The notes under the pieces are model-generated. The model worked only from the letters and a program-made list of their open reading frames with translations. It was not told the origin of the DNA and did not search any database. Source: Halopiger xanaduensis SH-6 (lineage in GTDB: Archaea; Halobacteriota; Halobacteria; Halobacteriales; Natrialbaceae). Taken from it: DNA of 64,000 nt. The number at the start of each line of letters is the position of its first letter. Position 1 is the first letter of the stretch. The position numbers and the translations under genes were made by a program. Where the stretch lies: contig NC_015666.1 of assembly GCF_000217715.1 (NCBI RefSeq), forward strand, positions 1,252,270 through 1,316,269, read 5' to 3'. Below are positions 41,337-53,885 of this stretch, in pieces.

Positions 41337-42485
41337 ATGGTTGACGACCTCAAGAAAGGGCTGGAAGGCGTTCTGGTCGCAGAGTCGGAACTCAGCTCGA
41401 TCGACGGCGACGAGGGTCGGCTGATCTATCGCGGCTATACGATCGAAGACCTCGCTCGCGGCGCGAGCTACGAGGAAGTCCTCTACCTCCTCTGGCACGG
41501 CCACCTCCCGGCCGAGGACGAACTCGAGTCGTTCGCCGCGGCGCTCACCGAGGAGCGAGCCGTCAGCGACGACGTGCTCGCGACGATGGAGCGGCTCGCC
41601 GACGCCGACGAGCAGCCGATGGCCGCGCTCCGGACCGCGGTCTCGATGTTCTCCGCCACCGAACCCGAATCGGACGCCGAGGCCGACGACCTCGAGGCGT
41701 CGCTGCGCAAGGGACGGCGTATCACCGCCAAGATTCCGACCGCGCTGGCGGCCTTCGAGCGCTACCGGCTGGGTGAGGAACCGATCGACCCCGACCCCGA
41801 CCTGGGACTGGCCGCGAACTTCCTCTACATGCTGACCGGCGAACAGCCGGACGACGTCGCCGCCGAAACCTTCGACCAGGCGCTGATTCTGCACGCGGAC
41901 CACGGACTCAACGCCTCGACGTTCACCTCGATGGTGATCGGTTCGACGATGGCCGACATCTACAGCGCCGTGACCGGCGGCGTCAGCGCCCTCTCCGGAC
42001 CGCTCCACGGCGGCGCGAACCAGGACGTCATGGAGGTCCTGATGGAGATCGACGAGAGCAACAAGGACCCCCTCGAGTGGGTCGAGGAGGCCACCGACGA
42101 GGGTCGACGCATTCCCGGTTTCGGTCACCGCGTCTACAACGTCAAGGACCCCCGTGCGAGGATCCTCCAGGAGCGCAGCAAGGAACTCGCCGCCGAGGGC
42201 AACTCGAAGTGGTACGACATCACCACCACGATCGAGGAGTACCTCACCGAGGAGAAGGGCTTAGTCGAGAAGGGCATCGCCCCGAACGTCGACTTCTACT
42301 CCGGCTCGGTCTACTACCAGCTGGGCATCCCGATCGACATGTACACGCCCATCTTCGCGATGAGCCGCGCCGGCGGCTGGATCGCCCACGTCCTCGAGTA
42401 CCAGGAAGACAACCGTCTTATTCGCCCGCGCGCGCGATACACCGGGCCCGAGAATCAGGAGTTCGTGCCGCTCGAGGAACGGTAA
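41337..42485 (+). CDS. citZ: Citrate synthase
   Basis: 382 residues, the short archaeal/Gram-positive type. Active-site pieces: SSIDGDEGRLIYRGY at the start, HADHGLNASTF, LHGGANQDVM (His), GFGHRVYNVKDPRA (His), and RPRARYTGP near the end. Condenses oxaloacetate with acetyl-CoA, the first TCA step. A TATA-like box at about 41301-41312 (caatactttt) is the nearest promoter; a second, strong box atatttataca (41193-41203) lies further upstream. Slightly acidic as in other haloarchaea. Confidence 0.96.
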   Translation: MVDDLKKGLEGVLVAESELSSIDGDEGRLIYRGYTIEDLARGASYEEVLYLLWHGHLPAEDELESFAAALTEERAVSDDVLATMERLADADEQPMAALRTAVSMFSATEPESDAEADDLEASLRKGRRITAKIPTALAAFERYRLGEEPIDPDPDLGLAANFLYMLTGEQPDDVAAETFDQALILHADHGLNASTFTSMVIGSTMADIYSAVTGGVSALSGPLHGGANQDVMEVLMEIDESNKDPLEWVEEATDEGRRIPGFGHRVYNVKDPRARILQERSKELAAEGNSKWYDITTTIEEYLTEEKGLVEKGIAPNVDFYSGSVYYQLGIPIDMYTPIFAMSRAGGWIAHVLEYQEDNRLIRPRARYTGPENQEFVPLEER

Positions 42486-42555
42486 CGATCGGCTCACAAC
42501 GCAGCCGATAGCGAGCGACGGACTGCAATTCGATTCAGCTTCTTTCGAGGTCGTT

Positions 42556-42906
42556 TCAGTCGAGTTCCCGGACGAGTAGCGAAATCCCGATCAGCGATCC
42601 GAGCAACACCACGAGGTTGAACGCGGCGTGCATCAGCGGCTGGTGGCGCGGCTCCACCCAGAGGTCGATCGTCTCGGTGACGCTGCCGTAAAACTGGAAC
42701 AGCGCGTAGACCGCGAGCAGCGAACAGACCCCGAGCGCGGCCCAGGTGAGATACCGCAAGATGGCCTCGCGCTCGAGGCGGTTCGACTGCGGAGCGGACG
42801 CCGACTCGGCGTCACCACTGCCAAAGTGAGTTTCTTCGTCGGTCGCGTCTTGTTCGACGTTCGATTCGGTTGGCGTCTCGGTCGGTGTGGATGCTGTCTC
42901 AGTCAT
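42556..42906 (-). CDS. Two-helix membrane protein, partner of the surface protein gene
   Basis: 116 residues, Thr/Glu-rich N-terminus (1-45), helix about 52-72, loop, and helix about 88-110 ending in LVRELD. Unrecognised. It begins 5 bases after the stop of the PGF-CTERM gene upstream, so the pair is an operon. It may help export or anchor that protein, but this is inference. Confidence 0.7.
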   Translation of the reverse strand: MTETASTPTETPTESNVEQDATDEETHFGSGDAESASAPQSNRLEREAILRYLTWAALGVCSLLAVYALFQFYGSVTETIDLWVEPRHQPLMHAAFNLVVLLGSLIGISLLVRELD

Positions 42907-42911
42907 TGGTC

Positions 42912-43991
42912 TCAGTTGTGGTCGCGCGTCCGCGCGAAGAGGGGTGCAACCGTTGCGCCCAGTGCGAGTGCTGCGGCCAACGAACCGAAGCCTGGGGTTC
43001 CGTCGGCGCTATCCTCCGCGCCGTCCGTTCCGCCGCCGTCGTCCGCGCCACCGGCGTCAGCCATTCCGTCGCTACTGCTGTCGTCGGTTTGTTCGATCGA
43101 CGGCTCCTCGTCGAAGTCGCCGGTCTCGAGTTCACTATCGGGGCTGTCCCCGGCCGTCGAATTCGGCCGGAGGTCGGCCCCCGCCCGGTCCGTGGCGACG
43201 ATCGTGCCGTCGAGCCAGAGAATCGCGTCGAGGTTGTACCGGTACTCGTCGGGCACCTCGAGTTCGGCGGTCGGCGTCGCCGTCTCGCCGGGGTCGACGT
43301 TCGAGACGGAAACTCTCTCCGCGTCGGCGACGATGTTCGAGCCCGCCTGCCGGGCCTTCAGTTCGACCTCGAGCGAGTCGGTCTCCCCGTCGCCCGCGTT
43401 CGTCAGGTAGCTCGTCACCTCGAGCGTCGCCGTCTCGCCGTTCGTCGATTTGACTGAGTACTCGATCGCGGGGACGCCCGCGAGCGAACCGTCGTCGCCG
43501 AACCGGTGGAACTCGAGGCCGGTATCGGCGTAGGCGGGCGTCAGCGACTCGAGCCCGGACACGCGGTGGGTCGTCGACTCTCGCCGGGTACCGTCGACGA
43601 GGACGAACGTCTCGATGCGGTGTTGGCCCGCCCGGGGAACGCCGATCGTCGCCGGGACGGCGGTCTCGTTCTCCCCGGCGAGCCGGCCGATCGGCTGTTC
43701 GGCCGTCGCCGTCACGAGTCCGGTGTCGGTGTCGGTCACGCGGTGGACCACCGTCACGTTCTCGACGGGGTCGCCGCGGTGCTCGAGGAACGTGTCGACC
43801 TCGAGGGTGACCGTCTCGCCCGACACCTCGTCGGCGGCGATCGTTACCTCCTGGAGCGACGCGTGGCCGCGCTCGACCGACGCTCCCGTTTCGGTCTCGG
43901 GAGCCGCGATCGCGCCGGAGAGGGCAAGCGTCGTGAGGGCGGCAACCGCGACGACGACCGCGGCGACCCCCAGGGCATACTCGCGATTCAT
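42912..43991 (-). CDS. Secreted surface protein with PGF-CTERM-like anchor (DUF7490-like)
   Basis: 359 residues. N-terminal signal or anchor helix (about 5-28), then two beta-sandwich repeats (about 45-150 and 160-260) that look alike: each carries ATLEV/TVTLEV strands and EVT-type turns. An Asp/Ser/Gly-rich stalk follows, then TPGFGSLAAALALGATVAP and a basic RTRDHN end: the archaeosortase-type PGF-CTERM sorting signal. Probably processed by archaeosortase A and lipid-anchored. Function unknown, structural or binding role likely. Confidence 0.82.
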   Translation of the reverse strand: MNREYALGVAAVVVAVAALTTLALSGAIAAPETETGASVERGHASLQEVTIAADEVSGETVTLEVDTFLEHRGDPVENVTVVHRVTDTDTGLVTATAEQPIGRLAGENETAVPATIGVPRAGQHRIETFVLVDGTRRESTTHRVSGLESLTPAYADTGLEFHRFGDDGSLAGVPAIEYSVKSTNGETATLEVTSYLTNAGDGETDSLEVELKARQAGSNIVADAERVSVSNVDPGETATPTAELEVPDEYRYNLDAILWLDGTIVATDRAGADLRPNSTAGDSPDSELETGDFDEEPSIEQTDDSSSDGMADAGGADDGGGTDGAEDSADGTPGFGSLAAALALGATVAPLFARTRDHN

Positions 43992-44153
43992 GCGCGACAC
44001 TCTCGAACAATTATATAAGTGCTTTGTGCAATTGGGTCAACCAATATGGCGGGCCAAACGACGGGTCGGAGCCGCGGGTCCGCGATCCTGCGATCACGAA
44101 CCGGCTCCCCCGACGGCGGAACAGCGAAGTGTCACAGTATACGACCCACATCC

Positions 44154-44585
44154 GTGCACGTGTTCGTCTACGGAACGCTGACCGATCCCGAGCGCGTCGA
44201 AATCGTGCTGGACGGCCGACCGCCGACCGAGTACGCGTTCGACGGGAGCGCGACGCTCGAGGGGCTCCGCCGCGTCGACGGCGAGTATCCGACCCTCGCT
44301 CCCGGCGGCACCGTCGACGGTCAGCTGCTTTCGGTCGACGAGACCGCCCTCGAGCGTCTGGACCGCTACGAGGGCGTCGATCGCGGCCTCTACGTACGGG
44401 TTTCCGTGCCGATCGACGGCCACAACAACAGCGACAACAGCGACGACGGCGCCGCGGTGTATGTCGGCGACCCCGCTCGGCTGGCGGTCGACGAACCGAT
44501 CGACTGGCCGGCCGGCGACTCGTTCGCGGACCGGGTTCGGACCTCCCTGACTCGCCGCGATGTGACCGTCCGTCGACCCGGATGA
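44154..44585 (+). CDS. Gamma-glutamylcyclotransferase-like protein
   Basis: 143 residues with the GGCT fold: HVFVYGTLTDPERV (YGTL motif) at the N-terminus and LDRYEGVDRGLYVRVSV with the catalytic Glu (DRYEG). GTG 44154 places the YGTL motif at residues 6-9 as in relatives; upstream in-frame codons give a basic unlikely lead. Haloarchaea use gamma-glutamylcysteine as thiol, so a role in its turnover is plausible, but substrate is undecided. Confidence 0.88.
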   Translation: MHVFVYGTLTDPERVEIVLDGRPPTEYAFDGSATLEGLRRVDGEYPTLAPGGTVDGQLLSVDETALERLDRYEGVDRGLYVRVSVPIDGHNNSDNSDDGAAVYVGDPARLAVDEPIDWPAGDSFADRVRTSLTRRDVTVRRPG

Positions 44586-44908
44586 CACCCGTCTGCCGAC
44601 CGTCTGACGGGCCGGTTACCCCGCCGCTTGCTTGCGATTTCACTTTCACTTCGGAGGGATGGGTTTTATGTGGTCTGCGTTCCCGTCTACACTCGCACGT
44701 CACACGCCGTGTATTCCCTGTCGTGTCGCCTCCGGCGGCACATCCCTGTTCCCTGTTGGGGGACGGCGATAGCCACACCGGATCGACCGGTTTCCTTTCC
44801 CCGACAGTTTTCGAAACCACCGAGCGCCCCGCTCGTCGACTCGATCGGCGACTAGCGCGCTCGTAAGTCGTCCGATACCCTTACGGGACGCGCCCCGTAG
44901 TCGGGGGT
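44586..44908. other. Gene-free gap with an isolated promoter-like box
   Basis: 323 bases between the GGCT-like gene and ilvA. A TATA-like ggttttatg at about 44662-44670 is followed by sequence with small GC-rich inverted arms (cctccggcgg) but no sensible reading frame. Could hold a small RNA; nothing firmer. Confidence 0.25.
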
Positions 44909-46120
44909 ATGCTCGACCGCTCCGACATCCTCGAGGCGCGCGACCGCGTCCGCGAGACGTCCCGGCACACGCCGCTCGAGTACTCGCACACGTACTCCTC
45001 GATGACCGGCGCCGACGTCCACCTGAAACTCGAGACGTTTCAGCGGACCGGGGCGTTCAAGATCCGCGGCGCCACGAACCGGATCGCGACGCTCTCCGAG
45101 GAGCAGAAGGATGCAGGTGTCGTCACCGCGAGCGCGGGCAACCACGCCCAGGGCGTCGCGCTCGCGGCCACGCGCGTGGGCGTCGACTCCAAGATCGTCA
45201 TGCCCGAGCACGCGCCCATCTCGAAGGTCAAGGCGACGGAAAGCTACGGGGCCGAAGTCGTCCTCCACGGCGCGGACTACGCCGAGGCCGCCGAGCACGC
45301 CCACGAACTCGAACGCGAGGAGGGCCGCATCTACGTCCACGCCTTCGACGACGAACTGGTCATGGCCGGACAGGGGACCATCGGCCTCGAGATCGTCGAG
45401 GACCGTCCCGAGGTCGAAACCGTCGTCGTCCCGATCGGCGGGGGCGGCCTCATCAGCGGCATCGCGGCCGCCGTCAAGGGCGAGAAGCCCGACGCGCGCG
45501 TGATCGGCGTCCAGGCCGAGGGCGCCTCGAGCGCCGCGACCTCCCTCCGGAAGGGCGAACGCGTCTCGATCGAGGGCGTCGACACGATCGCTGACGGGAT
45601 CGCGACCCGCAGCGTCGGCGAACGCCCCTTCGAACACATTCGGGAGTACGTCGACGAGGTCGTCACCGTCTCCGATCCCGAAATCGCCGTCACGATAACC
45701 TACCTCCTCGAGCGCTCGAAGACGCTGGTCGAGGGCGCCGGCGCGGTGCCGCTCGCGGCCGTCCTCTTCGAGAAGTTCGACTACGCCGACGACGAGACGA
45801 TCGTCCCCGTCCTCTCCGGCGGCAACATCGACCTCAACACGCTCACGAACGTCATCGTCCGCGGCCTCGTCGAAACCGGCCGCTACCTGAAGATTCGGAC
45901 CGTCCTCACCGACCAGCCCGGCGCGCTCGAGGAACTCCTCGACATCTTCACCGCCCACCGCGCCAACATCTACGCCATCCACCACGACCGCACGTCTCGA
46001 GAGGTCGAGATGAGCGACACCGAAGTGGAAATCGAACTCGAGATGCGCGGTCCCGACCACGTCGACGCCTTCCTCTCCGATCTCCGGGAAGCCGGCTACG
46101 AGGTCGACGTCCTCGCGTAA
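44909..46120 (+). CDS. ilvA: Threonine ammonia-lyase (biosynthetic/catabolic), with ACT domain
   Basis: 403 residues. PLP fold type II: Schiff-base Lys in GAFKIRGA, SAGNHAQGV phosphate loop and GGGGLISG, followed by a C-terminal ACT domain (about 330-403: VLTDQPGALEELLDIFTAHRANIYAIHHDRT). Converts threonine to 2-oxobutyrate via 2-iminobutyrate. One ACT domain, not two, is like the catabolic/archaeal form. The ridA gene follows after 42 bases, matching the need to remove the imine. Confidence 0.94.
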   Translation: MLDRSDILEARDRVRETSRHTPLEYSHTYSSMTGADVHLKLETFQRTGAFKIRGATNRIATLSEEQKDAGVVTASAGNHAQGVALAATRVGVDSKIVMPEHAPISKVKATESYGAEVVLHGADYAEAAEHAHELEREEGRIYVHAFDDELVMAGQGTIGLEIVEDRPEVETVVVPIGGGGLISGIAAAVKGEKPDARVIGVQAEGASSAATSLRKGERVSIEGVDTIADGIATRSVGERPFEHIREYVDEVVTVSDPEIAVTITYLLERSKTLVEGAGAVPLAAVLFEKFDYADDETIVPVLSGGNIDLNTLTNVIVRGLVETGRYLKIRTVLTDQPGALEELLDIFTAHRANIYAIHHDRTSREVEMSDTEVEIELEMRGPDHVDAFLSDLREAGYEVDVLA

Positions 46121-46162
46121 CGCTTCGCCCCTTTTAAGCCGGCTCGGGTCGATGAACGGAAC

Positions 46163-46543
46163 ATGAAACGGATCGTCAAAACCGACGACGCACCCGCTGC
46201 GGTCGGCGCGTACAGTCAGGCGACCAGCAACGGCTCGCTGCTGTTTACCGCCGGCCAGATCCCCCTGACCGCCGACGGCGACCTGCTCGACGACGAACCG
46301 ATCGCAGCACAGACCGAACAGGCCCTCTACAACCTCGACGCCATCCTCGACGAGGCCGGTGTGAGTTCCGAGGACATCCTCAAAGTAACCGTCTACCTCG
46401 ACGATATCGACGACTTCGACGACATGAACGAGGCCTACGCCGACTACTTTGACGACGAGCCGCCGGCCCGCAGCGCCGTCGAGGTCGACGCCCTCCCCAA
46501 GGGCGTCGGCGTCGAGATCGAAGCCGTGGCGTCGCTCGAGTGA
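46163..46543 (+). CDS. ridA: RidA family enamine/imine deaminase
   Basis: 126 residues. Starts with VKTDDAPAAVGAYSQA, has LFTAGQIPLTADG, and the catalytic Arg in PARSAVEVDALPKGVGVEIEAVA. It hydrolyses the 2-imino acids made by PLP enzymes such as the threonine ammonia-lyase encoded just upstream. Length is standard. The next gene starts one base after the stop. Confidence 0.94.
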   Translation: MKRIVKTDDAPAAVGAYSQATSNGSLLFTAGQIPLTADGDLLDDEPIAAQTEQALYNLDAILDEAGVSSEDILKVTVYLDDIDDFDDMNEAYADYFDDEPPARSAVEVDALPKGVGVEIEAVASLE

Positions 46544-46544
46544 G

Positions 46545-46832
46545 ATGGCTGCGCCGATCGCGTCGGTGCTCGGACTGGGCCCGCGGACGACCTCCGCGCT
46601 GCTCTGGGGTGCCGTCGGCGCGCTGGCGTTTCTGGTCCTCGTCCAGGGTTACGCCCTCGTCGCCGCTCCGCTCGTGACGATCGTGCAGGCGTTCGCCATC
46701 GCTGCAGTGGTCGGGATTGTCGCGACGGTCGGCACGTACGTTCTCGAACCGCGGATCGCGACGCGGGCGGCGAACGGATCGGCCCGCGATACCGAATCGC
46801 ACGACCGCGGCGACGGTAAAAGTAAGAGTTAA
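46545..46832 (+). CDS. Small three-helix membrane protein
   Basis: 95 residues with membrane helices at about 18-36 and 44-66 and a charged tail. Unrecognised. One base after ridA, so probably in the ilvA-ridA transcript. Function unknown; it could be passively co-transcribed. Confidence 0.7.
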   Translation: MAAPIASVLGLGPRTTSALLWGAVGALAFLVLVQGYALVAAPLVTIVQAFAIAAVVGIVATVGTYVLEPRIATRAANGSARDTESHDRGDGKSKS

Positions 46833-46859
46833 ACGACGGACGCGGTTAAGACGAAGTGA

Positions 46860-46941
46860 GCCAGGATGGCCGAACGGTAAGGCGCACGCCTGGAAAGCGT
46901 GTTCCCTTTCGGGATTCTGGGTTCAAATCCCAGTCCTGGCG
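46860..46941 (+). tRNA. tRNA-Ser (GGA)
   Basis: 82-base class II tRNA. Acceptor 46860-46866 with 46934-46940, discriminator G46941. Anticodon stem 46885-46889/46897-46901 with anticodon GGA at 46892-46894, long variable arm (ttccctttcggga region) and T-loop ttcaaat. It reads UCC and UCU. No intron. Confidence 0.95.
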
Positions 46942-47265
46942 CTTCTCACGGCGTCACACTCGGTTTTCGTTCGACTGCGTTTCACGACGAGGATAGACCG
47001 TCGCCTCTTTCTCGAGATCACTCCAGTAACCCTGTTTTACCACGTTATCTCTCGAGCGTCGGCTCTTCGACGCCGGCTGCTGGCTCCGGCGTTCGTTACG
47101 AAGTCCGCTGTTACTCACAGCTCGTCGCCAGTCAAACTCGTACCGTCCGCTCGAGGAGATCGACATCGTCGCTTACCGGCTCCAGCCTCATTCCCCAACT
47201 ATCTCACTCGGTGATTGAACCACGTGATTGCCCAACGTAGTACAGGCCGTCCTCGAGACGACGGC

Positions 47266-47303
47266 CTTATGTATACACCCGGCCTTCGATAGGAATGCAA
47301 ACG
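47266..47303 (+). promoter_or_regulatory. rRNA promoter P1
   Basis: Box cttatgtata at 47266-47275 with a start-like aatgcaaacg about 25 bases later. First of four tandem promoters before 16S rRNA; the whole arrangement repeats every 80-106 bases. Confidence 0.6.
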
Positions 47304-47372
47304 ACGTGGCGCATCGCGCCGCGTTCCCTCCGGCCGAAACTCGGCACGGAGGCAGGAATCTCGTCCGTTACC

Positions 47373-47401
47373 CTTATACACGATAGGGCGTTCACAAACG
47401 G
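47373..47401 (+). promoter_or_regulatory. rRNA promoter P2
   Basis: Box cttataca at 47373-47380 after cgttac, with start-like cacaaacg at 47393-47400. Same layout as P1 and P3. Confidence 0.55.
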
Positions 47402-47453
47402 TCGCACAACACTGTGCCGGATGCGGTTTTCGGCGTGGGTGCGATCCGTTGCC

Positions 47454-47490
47454 CTTAAGTGTATACGGGGATTCGGATGGATTGCAAAGA
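47454..47490 (+). promoter_or_regulatory. rRNA promoter P3
   Basis: Box cttaagtgta at 47454-47463 in the context cgttgccc; start-like attgcaaag at 47481-47489. Aligns with P1 over the box and the tgcaaa start. Confidence 0.6.
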
Positions 47491-47551
47491 AGAAGTGATC
47501 GACGGCCCGTTCAACTCGGGTCGTCATCTCGGACGGTTCGGTCCGAAGGGG

Positions 47552-47580
47552 TTATGTACCCTTGGCGGATTACGAATACG
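47552..47580 (+). promoter_or_regulatory. rRNA promoter P4
   Basis: Box ttatgta at 47552-47558 with start-like tacgaatacg at 47571-47580. Nearest to 16S. The region 46942-47240 upstream of P1 shows no gene. Confidence 0.5.
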
Positions 47581-47634
47581 TCCGAAGGAGATGAGGATTC
47601 CACCCCTGCGGTCTTCCGTACAGATGGGATCTGA

Positions 47635-47652
47635 TGTGAGCCTTGGTAGTTC
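47635..47652 (+). other. 16S processing stem, 5' arm
   Basis: The 18 bases tgtgagccttggtagttc are the exact reverse complement of 49329-49346. The arms bring the two ends of pre-16S together, forming the stem cut by the bulge-helix-bulge endonuclease in archaea. Confidence 0.85.
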
Positions 47653-47764
47653 GGTGACGCTCGACCGGTCCACGTCGTGGGCCGACGCGCGCGCGCCGAA
47701 CTGGACCCATAGTGTGAGTGTGTACCAACATTCACCGCCAACCCCCCTCGTTTCGAGGGGAGAC

Positions 47765-49234
<1,470 letters not shown>

Positions 49235-49328
49235 ACAGACCGAGACTGGGGCGCTGCCCCAGCTCAACTTCAGCGGTCCATTTCGCCGCGCTCGTCGTCC
49301 CACTCGTTCGGGCCGATCGGGCACCTTT

Positions 49329-49346
49329 GAACTACCAAGGCTCACA
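49329..49346 (+). other. 16S processing stem, 3' arm
   Basis: Exact reverse complement of 47635-47652. It lies between 16S and tRNA-Ala. Confidence 0.85.
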
Positions 49347-49372
49347 CCTCGTTCCCCTCGTTTCGAGGGGGT

Positions 49373-49444
49373 GGGCCCATAGCTCAGTGGGAGAGTGCCT
49401 CCTTTGCAAGGAGGATGCCCTGGGTTCGAATCCCAGTGGGTCCA
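49373..49444 (+). tRNA. tRNA-Ala (UGC) in the 16S-23S spacer
   Basis: Acceptor 49373-49379 with 49437-49443 (one G-U), discriminator A49444. Anticodon stem 49398-49402 with 49410-49414, anticodon TGC at 49405-49407, T-loop ttcgaat. Typical spacer tRNA of haloarchaeal rRNA operons. Confidence 0.97.
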
Positions 49445-49595
49445 TGTCTCGGAGCGGATTGACGAATCGTTCCCCTTAAGTGGGAACGACTCGTTCGATC
49501 TAATCCGAACGCAAACCGATGCACCACCCCGTGCAAACGTGGGTGGGAAGGGTCAATGCAGCCAGCCGTCTACTGGCCTGCAGATGCGACCGTGT

Positions 49596-49629
49596 GTACG
49601 TGTAGTCCAGGCGTCCACTGGACCCGTTC
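49596..49629 (+). other. 23S processing stem, 5' side
   Basis: Two paired segments, 49596-49610 (gtacgtgtagtccag) and 49619-49629 (tggacccgttc), complement 52641-52655 and 52622-52632 with 8-base internal loops between. This is the shape of the archaeal bulge-helix-bulge site. Confidence 0.75.
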
Positions 49630-49673
49630 CCGGGTCACTACAAGGTTGCTTTCGCAACCCAGATCCGATGAAC

Positions 49674-52590
<2,917 letters not shown>

Positions 52591-52621
52591 CTGAGACACG
52601 CATTTGGATCTGTGACCCATC

Positions 52622-52655
52622 GAACGGGTCCAGGCGCGAACTGGACTACACGTAC
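52622..52655 (+). other. 23S processing stem, 3' side
   Basis: Segments 52622-52632 and 52641-52655 pair with 49619-49629 and 49596-49610. Confidence 0.75.
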
Positions 52656-52670
52656 ATGACGGTCATTCCA

Positions 52671-52711
52671 CCGATATTGGCATGATCACGGTTCGATTCC
52701 GTGAATCGGCG
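52671..52711 (+). ncRNA. tRNA-like element (minihelix) before 5S rRNA
   Basis: A perfect T-arm (cacgg-ttcgatt-ccgtg, 52687-52703) is stacked on an acceptor-like stem (ccgat at 52671-52675 with atcgg at 52705-52709). It ends one or two bases before 5S. In Haloferax, tRNase Z cuts such a tRNA-like element to mature the 5S 5' end; this sequence fits that model. Confidence 0.65.
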
Positions 52712-52832
52712 TTAGGCGGCCACAGCGGCGAGGTTCCTCCCGTACCCATCCCGAACACGGAAGATAAGCTCGCCTGCGTATCGGCAACTACTGGAGTGGG
52801 CGACCCTCTGGGAACGTCGATTCGCCGCCCCA
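52712..52832 (+). rRNA. rrf: 5S ribosomal RNA
   Basis: Starts ttaggcggccacagcgg and contains cccgtacccatcccgaacacgg, ending near cgccgcccc. About 121 bases. No tRNA-Cys follows, unlike many haloarchaeal operons. Confidence 0.95.
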
Positions 52833-52855
52833 CTCATACTCGCATACTCATCAAC

Positions 52856-52907
52856 AAGCCTCGTCGAGCGACAGCGCTGCTGTTGTTCGGCGGGGCTTTT
52901 CGTCTTT
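52856..52907 (+). terminator. rRNA operon terminator
   Basis: Stem arms aagcctcgtcg (52856-52866) and cggcggggctt (52888-52898), 11 pairs including two G-U, followed by ttttcgtcttt. About 24 bases after 5S. Confidence 0.6.
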
Positions 52908-53018
52908 CATACACGGAGTTCATCGTGAATTGGATAGCGGCGGGATTGTCGATCTCGAGCAGTAGCAACTCCCGACACAAGCCGGAGAACTTTGCCCCTC
53001 CTCGTGGTCGAGCGAAGT

Positions 53019-53807
53019 ATGGACCTCGAGCTCGACGACAGCGCGGCACTGGTAACGGCCTCTTCGAGCGGACTCGGGTTGGCGAGCGCACGGGCGCTGC
53101 TCGAGGCAGGAGCGAACGTGACGATTTGCGGGCGCGATGCGGATCGCCTCGAGCGGGCGCGCGATGATTTCGCCGAGACCAACACAGCAGGGGACGTGAT
53201 CGCCGTCCAAGCGGATATCACGGATCCCGACGACATCTCCCGGCTCGTAAGTCAGACCGTCGAGGAGTTCGGCGGCCTCGATCACCTCGTGACGTCGGCG
53301 GGCGGGCCGCCGAGTACGACGTTTCTCGAGACGGACGAGCAGGACTGGTACCAGGCCTACGACCTGCTCGTGATGAGCGTCGTCTGGACGGTCGAGGAAG
53401 CCCACGAGCACCTGCTCGAGTCGGAACAGGGGACGATCACGTGTATCACCTCGCGAACGGTTCGGGAGGTTGCGGACGGCCTCTTGCTGTCGAACTCGGT
53501 TCGTCGGAGCGTGATCGGACTGATGAAGACGATATCACGGGAGTTCGCACCGGAAATTCGGGCAAACGCAGTGTTGCCAGGGACGATCGAGACGCCGCGC
53601 ATCGAAGAGTTGATCGAGGCGGGGATCGACCGTGGGACGTACGACAATTACGGGGAGGGCCTTGAGGAGTTCGCGAGCGAGATTCCGATGGATCGGATCG
53701 GCGAACCCCACGAACTGGGCGAGGTCGTTGCCTTTCTCTCGAGTCCGCGGGCGAGTTTCGTCAACGGGGCCGAGATACCGATCGATGGCGGGTTGTTGCG
53801 AAGTTAG
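53019..53807 (+). CDS. Atypical short-chain dehydrogenase/reductase
   Basis: 262 residues. NAD(P) motif TASSSGLGLASA (14-25), the TSAGG motif, and the C-terminal NGAEIPIDGG end are classical SDR. In the active-site segment LLLSNSVRRSVIGLMK the canonical Tyr and Lys positions hold Ser158 and Arg162, with Ser145 upstream (ITSRTV). This subgroup (catalytic Tyr absent) is known in annotated 3-oxoacyl-type SDRs, but its chemistry is unclear. ATG 53019 chosen: TATA-like ctttgc region about 30 bases upstream. First gene after the rRNA operon. Confidence 0.88.
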   Translation: MDLELDDSAALVTASSSGLGLASARALLEAGANVTICGRDADRLERARDDFAETNTAGDVIAVQADITDPDDISRLVSQTVEEFGGLDHLVTSAGGPPSTTFLETDEQDWYQAYDLLVMSVVWTVEEAHEHLLESEQGTITCITSRTVREVADGLLLSNSVRRSVIGLMKTISREFAPEIRANAVLPGTIETPRIEELIEAGIDRGTYDNYGEGLEEFASEIPMDRIGEPHELGEVVAFLSSPRASFVNGAEIPIDGGLLRS

Positions 53808-53885
53808 AGGACACCGCGTTTCTGACTGGTTCACCGTCCGGCCGGCGTTCGCTGGTGCTGACGATTTTGGATCGAATCGCTACCG

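Noticed and set aside
44628-44855. 75-codon ORF before ilvA
   Set aside because: Cys/Arg/Ser-rich composition atypical for a halophile, no promoter geometry; likely chance.
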